Source: Variovorax sp. 770b2 | Lineage (GTDB): Bacteria; Pseudomonadota; Gammaproteobacteria; Burkholderiales; Burkholderiaceae_C | DNA: 64,000 nucleotides | Direction: 5' to 3' | Assembly (NCBI RefSeq): GCF_900115685.1 | Contig: NZ_FOXJ01000001.1 | Location: forward strand, 2,699,796 to 2,763,795 | In this document: one piece after another, positions 50,194 through 61,571 of the stretch | How the letters are laid out: the number at the start of each line of letters is the position of its first letter | Numbering within the stretch: the first letter of the stretch is position 1 | Program-made: the position numbers and the translations under genes | The notes under the pieces: generated by a model | Told to the model about the DNA's origin: nothing | Databases searched by the model: none | The model's input: only the letters and a program-made list of their open reading frames with translations

Positions 50194-50213
50194 GGGGATC
50201 ATGGAATGGAAAG

Positions 50214-51182
50214 TCAGTCGAGTTGCAGCTTGCGCTCGCGAATGAGCCGGGACCACTTCTCATTGTCGGCCTTGACGAAAGCCGCGAACTCGACCGGGCC
50301 GAGCGAATGCACCTCGGCCCCGGCGGCTGCGAACTTGGCCTTGATCGCGGGCTGCGCCAAGGCACGCGCCAGTTCGCCGGAGAGCCGGTCGACCACGTCC
50401 TTGGGCATGTTGGCCGGCCCCACCAACCCCTGGAAGCCGACCGACTCCATGCCCGCGAGACCCAGCTCCTTCACCGTCGGCACGTCGGGCAGTTGCGGAT
50501 CGCGCACCGGCCCGGTCACCGCCAGCGCCTTGAGCTTGCCGCCCTTGACCTGCGGCAGCAGCACGCTGCCCGCGTCGATGAGGATCTGCGTCTGGCCGCC
50601 GAGCAGGTCCTGCACCGCGGGCGCGCTGCCCTTGTAGGGCACGTGGGTCATGTCCAGGCCCGTCACCTGGTTCATCAGCTCGCCGTTCAGGTGCGTCGAG
50701 GTGCCGTTGCCGCCCGAGGCGAAATTGACCTTGCCCGGCTGCCCCTTGGCCCAGGCGACGAACTCCTTCAGGTCCTTGGCCGGATGGTCGGGCCGCGTCA
50801 CCGCGATGTAGCTGCCCTGGCTGATCTGGCCGATGTAGGTGAACTGCTTGACGGGGTCGTAGGGCGGCTTGCTCTGCAGGTACGGCGCGATCGCGAAAGG
50901 CCCCGTGTTCGCCAGCAGCAGCGTATAGCCATCGGCCGGCTGCCGCGTGAGCTCGGTGGCGGCGATCATGCCGCTCGCGCCCGGCTTGTAGTCGACCACC
51001 AGCTGCTGCTTGAGCGCCTCCTGCAGCGGCACCTGCACCGTGCGCGCCGCGAAGTCGATGCCGCCGCCGGGCGGGTAGCCGACGATCAGGCGGATCGGCT
51101 TGGCGGTGGGAAAGCCTTGCGCCGCGGCGAGTCCTGCGGCGGCAGCCAGCGCAATGCCGGCACAGAGTCTGTGGAAGTTCAT
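50214..51182 (-). CDS. Tripartite tricarboxylate transporter (Bug-family) substrate-binding protein 2
   Basis: A 322-residue Bug-family binding protein, paralogous to its neighbour. Signal peptide at residues 1-21 (ending GLAAAQ), then PIRLIVGYPPGGGIDFAARTV, THVPYKGSAPAVQDLLGGQ and LKALAVTGPVRDPQLPDVPTVKELG. It lies between the DUF72 gene and Bug protein 1 on the same strand as the phosphonate operon. Ligand unknown. Confidence 0.93.
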   Translation of the reverse strand: MNFHRLCAGIALAAAAGLAAAQGFPTAKPIRLIVGYPPGGGIDFAARTVQVPLQEALKQQLVVDYKPGASGMIAATELTRQPADGYTLLLANTGPFAIAPYLQSKPPYDPVKQFTYIGQISQGSYIAVTRPDHPAKDLKEFVAWAKGQPGKVNFASGGNGTSTHLNGELMNQVTGLDMTHVPYKGSAPAVQDLLGGQTQILIDAGSVLLPQVKGGKLKALAVTGPVRDPQLPDVPTVKELGLAGMESVGFQGLVGPANMPKDVVDRLSGELARALAQPAIKAKFAAAGAEVHSLGPVEFAAFVKADNEKWSRLIRERKLQLD

Positions 51183-51203
51183 GGTCTTGTCTCCTCGAAT
51201 GAA

Positions 51204-51950
51204 TCAGCGATTCTGAAGCAGCCGCGCCAGGGTCATCGCGTTGCCGACCGCTTCTCCGCCCGCCGTGTTGTCCAGGATGCACCAGCACGCGGCGCCCTCC
51301 TCGCGCGCCAGGCGCAGACGCGATGCGAGCCGTTCGAGCAGCGCATCGTCGTAGGCCGACCAGTAGCGGCGCGGCGATCCATGCAGCCGCAGATAGACGA
51401 GCCCCGGCCATCCGCCGGGCGCTGCGGCCTCATCGAACAGCACCGGATCGGCCAGCACGCGCCCGACCTGGAAGCGCGACAGCAGCGATTCGGCCGCGGG
51501 CAAGAACCAACTGCGATGTCTTGGCTCCAGTGCCACAGGACCGGCGTGCCTCTTGCGCACATCGGCGAGAAAACGCCGGACCACCGGCGCGTCGAAGGCA
51601 AGGCTCGGCGGCAGTTGCACGACAAGGCACCCGAGCCTGTCGCCCAGCCCCGCCACCTGCGCAAGAAATTCATCGAAAGCCGGCATCGCACCGGCCAGCC
51701 GCAGTTCATGCGTGGCGGTTTTCGGCAGCTTGACCGCGAAGCGGAAGCCCTCGGGTGTGCTGGCCGCCCATCGCTCGTAGGTCTCGCGCCGGTGCGGCCG
51801 GTAGAACGAGGTATCGATCTCGACCGCATCGAAGCGCTGCGCATAGCGCGCGAGGTGCGAGCCTTCGGCGGGAAACGCCGGCCACAAGGCACGCGGCAGG
51901 CTCCAGCCCGCGCATCCGATGCGCGGCATTCCGGGAATGATCGGCGTCAT
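51204..51950 (-). CDS. DUF72 family protein
   Basis: A 248-residue protein of the YecE/DUF72 TIM-barrel family. Markers are GCAGWS at the N terminus, FDAVEIDTSFYRPHRRETYERWAASTPEGFRFAVKLP (in parts), LVVQLPPSLAFD, ALEPRHRSWF, YLRLHGSPRRYWSAYDD and CILDNTAGGEAVGNAMTL. No activity is established for the family. The start is the ATG at 51950, 26 bases after phnY. Its place at the end of the phosphonate operon may be incidental. Confidence 0.9.
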   Translation of the reverse strand: MTPIIPGMPRIGCAGWSLPRALWPAFPAEGSHLARYAQRFDAVEIDTSFYRPHRRETYERWAASTPEGFRFAVKLPKTATHELRLAGAMPAFDEFLAQVAGLGDRLGCLVVQLPPSLAFDAPVVRRFLADVRKRHAGPVALEPRHRSWFLPAAESLLSRFQVGRVLADPVLFDEAAAPGGWPGLVYLRLHGSPRRYWSAYDDALLERLASRLRLAREEGAACWCILDNTAGGEAVGNAMTLARLLQNR

Positions 51951-51976
51951 CCCCGCATCGTAAGCACCCGGGCCGC

Positions 51977-53434
51977 TCAGCCCCAGGGCATCGTGAAGGT
52001 CTTGCCGTTGGTGAACGACTTGATCGCCTCCTGCACCCCTTCCTTGTAGCCCAGCCCCGAGTCCTTGATGCCGCCGAAGGGCGTGAGCTCGATGCGGTAG
52101 CCCGGCACCTCCCACACGTTCACCGTGCCCACCTTCAGCTCGTTGGCGAAGCGGGTGGCGTAGTCCATGCGGTCGGTACAGATGCCCGACGACAGACCGT
52201 AGGCCGTGCCGTTCGAGATCTCGATCGCCTCCTCGATGCTGCCGAAACTGATGATCGGCGAGACGGGGCCGAAGGTCTCTTCGCGCACCACCGTCATCTC
52301 GGGCCGCACCCGGTCGAGCACGGTCGGCGAATAGAGCGCGCCTTCGCGCCGGTTGCCCACGAGAAGGCGCGCGCCCTGCGCCACGGCCTCGTCCACCAGC
52401 AGCTCGAAGCGGCGGGCTGCGGCCTCGTCGATGACGGTGCCCATGTCGTTGTTCGCATCGGCCGGATCGCCGTGCTTCCAGCGCTTCGTCTTCTCGACCA
52501 CGCGCTCGGTGAATTCGCCCACCACCGCCTTGTGCACCAGCATCCGCTTCACCGCCGTGCAACGCTGCCCCGAATTCTTGTACGAGCCCTGCACCGCGAG
52601 GTCGGAGGCGCGGTCGAGATCGGCGTCTTCCATCACGATCAGCGGATCGTTGCCGCCCAGCTCCAGCACGATGCGCCGGTAGCCGGCCTTGGACGCGATG
52701 TACTTGCCGATGGCCACGCCGCCCGTGAAGGTGACCAGGTCCACCTGCGCATTCGTGATCAGCTCATCGGCAATCTCGCGCGGATCGCCCGTGACCACCT
52801 GGAACATCTCGGGCGGCAGCCCCGCTTCGTAGAGGATGTCGGCCAGGTAGAACGCCGAGAGCGGCACTTTCTCCGAGGGCTTGAGCACCATGCGGTTGTT
52901 GGTCGCGATGCTCGGCACCACCTTGTGCGCGACCTGGTTCATCGGATGATTGAACGGCGTGATCGCGGTGATCACGCCCAGCAGCGGCTCGCGCAGCGTG
53001 ATGACCTTGCGCTTCTTGCCGTGCGCCGTGAGGTCGCACGAGAACACCTGCCCATCGTCGCGCAGCGCCTCGGTCGCGCCGAAGGTCAGCACGTCGGCGA
53101 CGCGGCCGATTTCGTACAGCGCGTCTTTCCTGCACAGGCCCGACTCCATGGTGATGACAGCGGCCGCCTCGTCGGCGCGCGCACGCAGCAGCGCGCAGGC
53201 CCGCTGCAGGATGCTCGCGCGTTCATAGCGCGACAGCGTGGAGCGGTATGCATGGCCGATGCGGAAGGCCTCGCGCACATCGTCCACCGAAGCGAGCGGC
53301 ACGGTGCCCACGCGCTCGTTGGTGTACGGGTTGAACACATCGAGCGTGCGCTCGCGCCGCACGCGCTCGCCGCCGATGCGAAGGGCTTCGGCGCGAAAGC
53401 CCGCGCTGTCCCGGTGGGGTGTCGAAAGGCTCAT
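51977..53434 (-). CDS. phnY: Phosphonoacetaldehyde dehydrogenase
   Basis: A 485-residue aldehyde dehydrogenase. The catalytic Cys is in KNSGQRCTAVKR, the general-base Glu in IVLELGGNDPLI and the cofactor-binding FTGGVAIGKYIASK is present. The residues ITPFNHPMNQVAHKVVPSIATNN and PFGGIKDSGLGYKEG fit the PhnY group. In known pathways it oxidises phosphonoacetaldehyde to phosphonoacetate, which PhnA then hydrolyses. phnA is two genes upstream here. It overlaps the alcohol dehydrogenase stop by four bases (ATGA). Confidence 0.88.
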   Translation of the reverse strand: MSLSTPHRDSAGFRAEALRIGGERVRRERTLDVFNPYTNERVGTVPLASVDDVREAFRIGHAYRSTLSRYERASILQRACALLRARADEAAAVITMESGLCRKDALYEIGRVADVLTFGATEALRDDGQVFSCDLTAHGKKRKVITLREPLLGVITAITPFNHPMNQVAHKVVPSIATNNRMVLKPSEKVPLSAFYLADILYEAGLPPEMFQVVTGDPREIADELITNAQVDLVTFTGGVAIGKYIASKAGYRRIVLELGGNDPLIVMEDADLDRASDLAVQGSYKNSGQRCTAVKRMLVHKAVVGEFTERVVEKTKRWKHGDPADANNDMGTVIDEAAARRFELLVDEAVAQGARLLVGNRREGALYSPTVLDRVRPEMTVVREETFGPVSPIISFGSIEEAIEISNGTAYGLSSGICTDRMDYATRFANELKVGTVNVWEVPGYRIELTPFGGIKDSGLGYKEGVQEAIKSFTNGKTFTMPWG

Positions 53435-54534
53435 GCCTGGTTCTCCGCGAGGTCGTTGCCGATGAAGTTCCTGCCGCGCGCGCCGCCCTGGGCGTGCCGC
53501 AGCATCTCGCGGGCTTCGTCGTCGCCCACGCCGTAGTCGGCGAAGCGGGTCTTCACGCCCAGCGATTCGATGAAGGCCGCCAGTTGCCCCGGCGCCTCCG
53601 CGAGCGGCATGCCCAGGGCTTCCAGCAGCACGGCGTCGCGGTCGGCGCGCCGGCCGATGGCCCGCTCCAGCACCATCGGCAGCAGGAACGAGCAGGCGAT
53701 GCCGTGCGGCAGGCCGTAGCGCAGCGTCATCTCATACGAAATGGAATGCGCGAGCGCCGTCTTGGTGTTGGAGAACGCCATGCCGGCCTTCAGCGCCGCC
53801 AGCGCCATGCGGCCGCGCAGCGCCACGTTGTCGAGCTGGCCCATGAGCTGCGGCAGCACCTCCAGCGTGTCGCGCACGGCCGAGACGGCGAAGGTGTCGG
53901 ACAGCGGATTCGCATTGACGTTCCAGATCGCCTCCAGCGCATGCGACAGCGCATCGAGCCCGCTCTGCAGCGTGACGGCCGCGGGCAGCGACAGCATCAA
54001 CTCGGGGTCGACCACCGCATAGCGCGGCCAGGTCTCGGGCAGGTGCAGCGAATACTTCTTCTGCCGATCGCGGTCCCACACCGTGGCCCAGGGCGTGACT
54101 TCGCTGCCGGTGCCGGCGGTGGTGGGCACGGCGATCAGCATCTTGCTGCGCGTGGGAACGAAAGGCCGCTCGCCGGCAAGGCCCGCCACGAGATCGGAAA
54201 AACTCGCCGCGTCGTTCGCGACCATGAGCGCCTTCGCAGTGTCGATGGCGCTGCCGCCGCCGACCGCGATGAGCACCTCCACATCCGCGTGCTCCCGCCA
54301 GAACCATTCGTAGAGGCCGGCCAGTTCGGCCACGTCGGGGTTGGGCCGCGTCTGGTCGATGGTGCAGGCCAGCGCGCCCTTGAGCACCGACTCCAGACGG
54401 TCCAGCAGACCGATGGCGCGGGCCTCCGGAAAGGTCACCAGCGCGGCGCGCCGGCCTTCGAGCAGTTTCGGCAGGGACGACAGGGCCCCTGCCCCGTACA
54501 CGCTCTGTACGGGGTTGTGATAGTTGGCGCTCAT
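53431..54534 (-). CDS. Iron-containing alcohol dehydrogenase, probable 2-hydroxyethylphosphonate dehydrogenase / phosphonoacetaldehyde reductase
   Basis: A 367-residue group III alcohol dehydrogenase. The NAD-binding GGGSAIDTAKAL and the metal ligands are visible: Asp and His in SGLDALSHALEA, His in LAHSISYEM and His in LPHGIACS. Related enzymes interconvert phosphonoacetaldehyde and 2-hydroxyethylphosphonate (PhpC-type in biosynthetic clusters). Its position between phnA and phnY makes oxidation of 2-hydroxyethylphosphonate to phosphonoacetaldehyde the likely role. It lies ten bases after phnA and overlaps phnY. Family identity is firm; the substrate is inferred. Confidence 0.85.
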   Translation of the reverse strand: MSANYHNPVQSVYGAGALSSLPKLLEGRRAALVTFPEARAIGLLDRLESVLKGALACTIDQTRPNPDVAELAGLYEWFWREHADVEVLIAVGGGSAIDTAKALMVANDAASFSDLVAGLAGERPFVPTRSKMLIAVPTTAGTGSEVTPWATVWDRDRQKKYSLHLPETWPRYAVVDPELMLSLPAAVTLQSGLDALSHALEAIWNVNANPLSDTFAVSAVRDTLEVLPQLMGQLDNVALRGRMALAALKAGMAFSNTKTALAHSISYEMTLRYGLPHGIACSFLLPMVLERAIGRRADRDAVLLEALGMPLAEAPGQLAAFIESLGVKTRFADYGVGDDEAREMLRHAQGGARGRNFIGNDLAENQA

Positions 54535-54544
54535 GGAGTTCTCG

Positions 54545-57460
<2,916 letters not shown>

Positions 57461-57464
<4 letters not shown>

Positions 57465-58354
57465 TTCATCTTCCTCAGGTCGAGGTTCAGCACCTTGGCC
57501 GTGTCGCGGATGATGTTGTAGGCCGCGTCGTTGGTCGGGTGGAAACCGTTGAGCTCGCCCTGGTCGGACCAGGGGATGTCCTTCACCTGCAGGAAGGCGG
57601 CCTGCACGCGCGCCTTGAGGTCGGCGGGCAGGTCCCTGCGCCAGACGGTCGGCGACTCGGGAATGGGGTCGGACTTCCACACCTCCACGAGGTCTTCGCG
57701 CTTGACCAGGCCCTTGGAAACGGCGGCATCGAGGATGCGGTCGGCAATCGCCGCTGCATCCACCTTCTTGTTCTGCACCGCGATGGCGCTGGAGTCGTGC
57801 GAGCCCGAGAAGATCACGCGGCCGAAGTCCTTGTCGGGGTTGAAGCCCACCTTCATCAACCCGGCCTTGGGGAACAGGTGCCCCGACGTGGAGCTGGGAT
57901 CCACGAAGGCGAAGGTCTTGCCCTTCAGGTCCTTCACCGTCTTGATGCCGCTGTCCTTGTGGGCAACGATCTGGCTGTAATAGAAGGTGCGTCCGGCCTT
58001 CTTGGTTTCGGCGACCGCGAAGGCCTCGATGTCGGCCACCGTGGCGCCCAGCACGTACGAGAACGGACCGAGGTAGGCCACGTCCAGGCGCTTGGAACGC
58101 AGCGCCTCGATCACGCCGTTGTAGTCGGCCGCCACGAAGGGCTTGACCGCGAATCCCAGGGCCTTGGACAGCATGTCCATCATGGCCTGGCTGTTGGCGA
58201 TCATGGCGCGCGAATCCTCGGATGGGATCAGCCCGACAGTGAGAACCTGCTGTGCCCGTGCCATCGGCACGAAGGCGGACGCTGTGACGGCTGCAGTGCC
58301 GAACAGCAACTTTCTGCGCTTCATCATGGTTGTCTCCAGTGGTCTGTGTTGCAT
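57461..58354 (-). CDS. phnD: Phosphonate ABC transporter periplasmic substrate-binding protein
   Basis: A 297-residue binding protein. The signal peptide runs to about residue 34 (KRRKLLFGTAAVTASAFVPMARAQQ), with a possible Tat-like start. The family blocks are LTVGLIPSEDSRAM, SKRLDVAYLGPFSYVLG, FAFVDPSSTSGHLFPKAGL and SGSHDSSAIAVQNKKVDAAAIADRI (in parts), which form the phosphonate-binding site. The ATG at 58354 (MQHRPL) is chosen because a strong AGGAGG lies just upstream; an ATG nine codons later is possible. It is the first gene of the operon, with an inverted repeat upstream. Confidence 0.95.
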
Positions 58355-58409
58355 GAATTCCTCCTGGTCATTTCGAAGGGCAAAAGCGCCCGTTTCGAGT
58401 CTTCCAGTA

Positions 58410-58435
58410 CTTCGTGTCGTGGTCATGACACGAAG
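58410..58435. promoter_or_regulatory. Perfect inverted repeat CTTCGTGTC-N8-GACACGAAG upstream of phnD
   Basis: Nine-base arms, spaced by GTGGTCAT, lie 55 bases upstream of the phnD start in the 223-base divergent phn/lysR promoter gap. Perfect arms of this length are unlikely by chance. It could be an operator for the operon or a leader hairpin. I see no clear Pho box. Confidence 0.65.
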
Positions 58436-58538
58436 AGGATTTCGGGACGTCCGGCGTGGGTCTGTCGCTCGCCTGGTTCGTCTTGAAGCGGAGTAAATCA
58501 CCGAGGCTCGTATCGAACAAATTCAAATTTTTTCGATG

Positions 58539-58561
58539 ATCTATATACTGAATCTATAGAT
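58539..58561. promoter_or_regulatory. Inverted repeat ATCTATA-N9-TATAGAT next to the LysR gene
   Basis: An A/T-rich inverted repeat with seven-base arms ends 16 bases before the LysR start codon. Its placement by the regulator gene and facing the phn operon fits a LysR binding site. It also contains TATA-type sequence that may be part of the lysR promoter. Confidence 0.55.
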
Positions 58562-58577
58562 ACAAAGGGTCTTCCCC

Positions 58578-59462
58578 ATGCGCCTCACACAGCTGCGTTC
58601 CTTCTATGCCGTGGCCCGCGAGGGCAGCTTCACCAAGGCCGCCGAACATCTGCATGTGAGCCAGCCGACCATCACCACGCAGGTGCGGTTCCTGGAAGAT
58701 GCGTACCAGGTCGAGCTCTTCCACCGGCGCGGCCGGCGCGTGCAGCTCACCGAAATCGGCGAGCAGCTGATGCAGCTTGCGCAGCAGATCTTCAGCCTCG
58801 AAGGCGATGCGGTGGCGCTGCTAGGCGATGCGGGCACGCTGCGCACCGGCCACCTGCGCGTGGCGGCCGTGGGCCCCTACCACGTGACCAAGATGCTGGT
58901 TGACTTCAGCCTGCGCTACCCCGGCGTGAAGGTGACGGTGAGCACCGGCAATTCGCAGGACGTGCTGGACAACCTCGTGGACTACAGCGCCGACGTCGGC
59001 GTGCTCGCGCAGATGGTGCGCGACGACCGCTTTCTGTCGGTGCCGTTCAGCCAGCATCCGGTCGTGATGTTCGTGCCGTCAACGCACCGCTTCGCGCGGC
59101 GGCGCAACATCCGGCTCGCCGAGCTGCAGGGCGAGCGACTCATCATGCGGGAAGAAGGATCGACCACGCGCAAGGCGCTCGAACTCGCACTTGCCAAGGC
59201 GAAGGTCGAGGTCGATGTGGTGATGGAGATCAGCAGCCGCGAAGTGATCCGCGAAGCCGTGGCGCAGGGCCTGGGCATCGCGGCGGTGTCGAGCGTGGAG
59301 TTCGTGCCGAGCCCGGATCTGCGCATGGTCGGCTTCAGCGACACCGAGATCTTCACCTACGCGCACGTGCTGTGCCTGGCCGAGCGGCGCGAGATGCGCA
59401 TGGTCAGCGCCTTCTTCGACACGCTGGTGCCGGCCATCGAGGCACGCAAGCGCAAGGCCTGA
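58578..59462 (+). CDS. LysR-family regulator of phosphonate catabolism type
   Basis: A 294-residue LysR-type regulator. The N-terminal winged helix (LRSFYAVAREGSFTKAAEHLHVSQPTITTQVRFLEDAYQVELFHRRGRRVQLTEIGEQL in parts, residues 6-65) is close to that of the LysR group associated with aminoethylphosphonate catabolism. The C-terminal domain is a co-inducer-binding fold. It is divergent from the phnDCE operon with 223 bases between, and probably activates it in response to a phosphonate intermediate. The inducer is not known. Confidence 0.88.
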   Translation: MRLTQLRSFYAVAREGSFTKAAEHLHVSQPTITTQVRFLEDAYQVELFHRRGRRVQLTEIGEQLMQLAQQIFSLEGDAVALLGDAGTLRTGHLRVAAVGPYHVTKMLVDFSLRYPGVKVTVSTGNSQDVLDNLVDYSADVGVLAQMVRDDRFLSVPFSQHPVVMFVPSTHRFARRRNIRLAELQGERLIMREEGSTTRKALELALAKAKVEVDVVMEISSREVIREAVAQGLGIAAVSSVEFVPSPDLRMVGFSDTEIFTYAHVLCLAERREMRMVSAFFDTLVPAIEARKRKA

Positions 59463-59464
59463 AC

Positions 59465-59500
59465 GGCCGCGGGTTCGGCCGCGGGTTCGGTCGCGGATTC
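59465..59500. repeat. 12-base tandem repeat, three units
   Basis: GGCCGCGGGTTC occurs at 59465-59476 and 59477-59488, and with two changes (GGTCGCGGATTC) at 59489-59500; a fourth unit is degenerate. It fills the gap between the LysR stop and the convergent xerD stop and runs into the xerD stop codon. Confidence 0.8.
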
Positions 59501-60410
59501 AGCCGCGCGGATGGTGCGCCGCGTGCAATTGCTTCAGGCGCTCGCGCGCCACGTGCGTGTAGATGGTGGTCGTCGAAATGTCGGCATGGCCCAGCAGCAA
59601 CTGGACCGCGCGCAGGTCCACCCCGTGGTTCAAGAGATGCGTGGCGAAGGCATGCCGCAGCGTGTGCGGCGACAACGGCACATGGATGCCGGCGGCCGTG
59701 GCCTGCTTCTTCACGATGATCCAGAACATCACGCGCGTCATGCCCGCGCCGCGCGCGGTCACGAAGAGGTCGGGCGTCTGCTGGCCGTCGAGGATGGCGG
59801 GGCGCGACTCGTCCAGGTAGCGCTCGATCCAGCGCCGCGCCTCGCCGCCGAAGGGCACGAGGCGCTCCTTGTTGCCCTTGCCGAGCACGCGCAGCACGCC
59901 GTCGTTCAGGCTCATGTCGATGACCTTGAGCGCGACCAGCTCGCTCACGCGAAGGCCACTGGCATACATCATCTCGAGCATCGCGCGATCGCGAAGGCCC
60001 AGCGGCGATTCGACGTCGGGCGCGGCCAGGAGGTCGTCGACCTGTTTTTCCGACAGCGTCTTGATGGCCCGCGGCATCTGCCGCGCAGGCGCGAGCCGGA
60101 TCGTCGGGTCCGCCGTGATGCGGCGCTCGCGCAGCGCCCATCGGTAGTAGCGCTTGAACACCGTGAGCCGCCGGTTGGCCGAAGTGGCCTTGCCCTTGGT
60201 CGAGAGGCGCACGCCCATGTAGGCCTGCACGTCGGACTCCTGGGCGCTGTTCAGCGCGACGCCGCTGCGCTGTTTCCCGAGCCACTGCGAGAACAGCGCG
60301 AGGTCGCGGCGGTAGGCGGCCAGCGTGTTCTTCGAGAGGCCGTCTTCGAGCCAGAGGGCATCGATGAACTCGTCGATTTCGGGGGTGGGTGCGGCGGCGG
60401 CCTCGGTCAT
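59499..60410 (-). CDS. xerD: Site-specific tyrosine recombinase XerD
   Basis: A 303-residue tyrosine recombinase that resolves chromosome dimers at dif with XerC. An N-terminal SAM-like domain (IDALWLEDGLSKNTLAAYRRDL) precedes the catalytic domain. Catalytic residues are visible as Arg in YASGLRVSEL, Lys in GKGNKERLVPF, HxxR in SPHTLRHAFATHLL, His in LLGHADISTT and the nucleophile Tyr in IYTHV. The ATG at 60410 is chosen; a TTG three codons upstream is also open. Confidence 0.95.
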   Translation of the reverse strand: MTEAAAAPTPEIDEFIDALWLEDGLSKNTLAAYRRDLALFSQWLGKQRSGVALNSAQESDVQAYMGVRLSTKGKATSANRRLTVFKRYYRWALRERRITADPTIRLAPARQMPRAIKTLSEKQVDDLLAAPDVESPLGLRDRAMLEMMYASGLRVSELVALKVIDMSLNDGVLRVLGKGNKERLVPFGGEARRWIERYLDESRPAILDGQQTPDLFVTARGAGMTRVMFWIIVKKQATAAGIHVPLSPHTLRHAFATHLLNHGVDLRAVQLLLGHADISTTTIYTHVARERLKQLHAAHHPRG

Positions 60411-60432
60411 GCGGTGCAAGATAACAAAAAGA

Positions 60433-60461
60433 AAAAGCCGCCCGGGGTGCGGACGGCTTTT
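60433..60461. terminator. Rho-independent terminator downstream of the third Bug gene
   Basis: AAAAGCCG (60433-60440) and CGGCTTTT (60454-60461) form a stem extended by CC/GG inside, with a one-base bulge. On the minus strand a T-rich run follows, so it ends transcription of the Bug-family gene before xerD. Confidence 0.75.
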
Positions 60462-60477
60462 GCGGAGAAGAAGCGGA

Positions 60478-61452
60478 TCAGTCGAGCTTCAGATTCTGCT
60501 TCTTCACGACCTGCTTGTAGACCTCGTACTCGGCCTTGATCTGCGCTGCGAACTGCTCGGGCGTGTTGGCCACGATCAGCGAGCCCGTGTCCTCGATGCG
60601 CTTTTTCACGGCCGGATCTTCCACCGCCTTCTTCACGCCGGCGGCGACCTTGTCGACCACTTCCTTGGGCAGGCCCTTGGGGCCGAGGATGCCGTAGTAC
60701 GCCATGCGGTTGACCGGCTCCAGGCCCACTTCCTTGAAGGTCGGCACGTTGGGCAGCGCGGCAAGGCGCTGCGGTGCCGACACCACGATCGGGATCAGCC
60801 GGCCGCTGGTGATGAAGGGCATGGCCGAGGGAATGTTGTCGAACATGATCGGCACCTGGCCGGCCACCACGTCGTTCAGCGCCGGGCCCGCGCCGCGGTA
60901 GGGGATGTGCGTGACGAAGGTGTTGGTGAGGCTCTTGTAGAGCTCCATCAGCAGGTGGCCGATGCCGCCCGTGCCCGACGAGGCGTACGAGTACTTGCCG
61001 GGGTTCTTCTTCAGCTCGGCGACGAACTCGGCGTAGTTCTTGGCCGGGAAGCTCGGGTTCACCGCGATGATGTTCGGCGTGGCCGCGATGTTGGTGATCG
61101 GCGTGAAGTCGTTGATCGGGTCGTACGGCGTCTTCGGGTTGATGGCCGGGTTGGCCGCCGTGCTCGATACGGTGGCCACGCCCAGCTTGTAGCCGTCGGG
61201 CGTGGCGCGCGCGGTTTCAGCCGCGCCCACGATGCCGCCGCCACCGGCGCGGTTGATCACCACCACCGGCTGGCCCAGGATCTTGCCCAGCGGATCGGAG
61301 ATCACGCGCGCCACGATGTCCGTCGTGCCGCCGGGTGCGAACGGAACGCTCAGTTCGACCGGCTTGGTGGGATAGCCCTGTGCAAAGCTCTGGCCCGCGA
61401 CTGCGGCCAGCGCGACTGCCCCCATCAGGGCGCTCCATTGACGACGTTGCAT
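60478..61452 (-). CDS. Tripartite tricarboxylate transporter (Bug-family) substrate-binding protein 3
   Basis: A 324-residue Bug-family protein. Signal peptide residues 1-24 (ending AVAGQSFAQ), then [22 protein letters not shown], the binding block [21 protein letters not shown], and [23 protein letters not shown]. Ligand unknown. It is single, with a terminator after it, and divergent from the AEC transporter gene with 119 bases between. Confidence 0.93.
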   Translation of the reverse strand: MQRRQWSALMGAVALAAVAGQSFAQGYPTKPVELSVPFAPGGTTDIVARVISDPLGKILGQPVVVINRAGGGGIVGAAETARATPDGYKLGVATVSSTAANPAINPKTPYDPINDFTPITNIAATPNIIAVNPSFPAKNYAEFVAELKKNPGKYSYASSGTGGIGHLLMELYKSLTNTFVTHIPYRGAGPALNDVVAGQVPIMFDNIPSAMPFITSGRLIPIVVSAPQRLAALPNVPTFKEVGLEPVNRMAYYGILGPKGLPKEVVDKVAAGVKKAVEDPAVKKRIEDTGSLIVANTPEQFAAQIKAEYEVYKQVVKKQNLKLD

Positions 61453-61571
61453 CGAATAACTCCTTGATTTGATTGACTCCGCCTAACGGATGTCGAAAAA
61501 AAGCGAAGCCCGGATGCTAGCGGCTCCAGGGTCCACCCCATGCTCTGGATTACCCATGGTCCGTGCGGTTT

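Noticed and set aside
58355..58577. Pho box upstream of phnD
   Set aside because: GTCAT occurs at 58422-58426 but no second half-site at the 11-base period of a Pho box is present.
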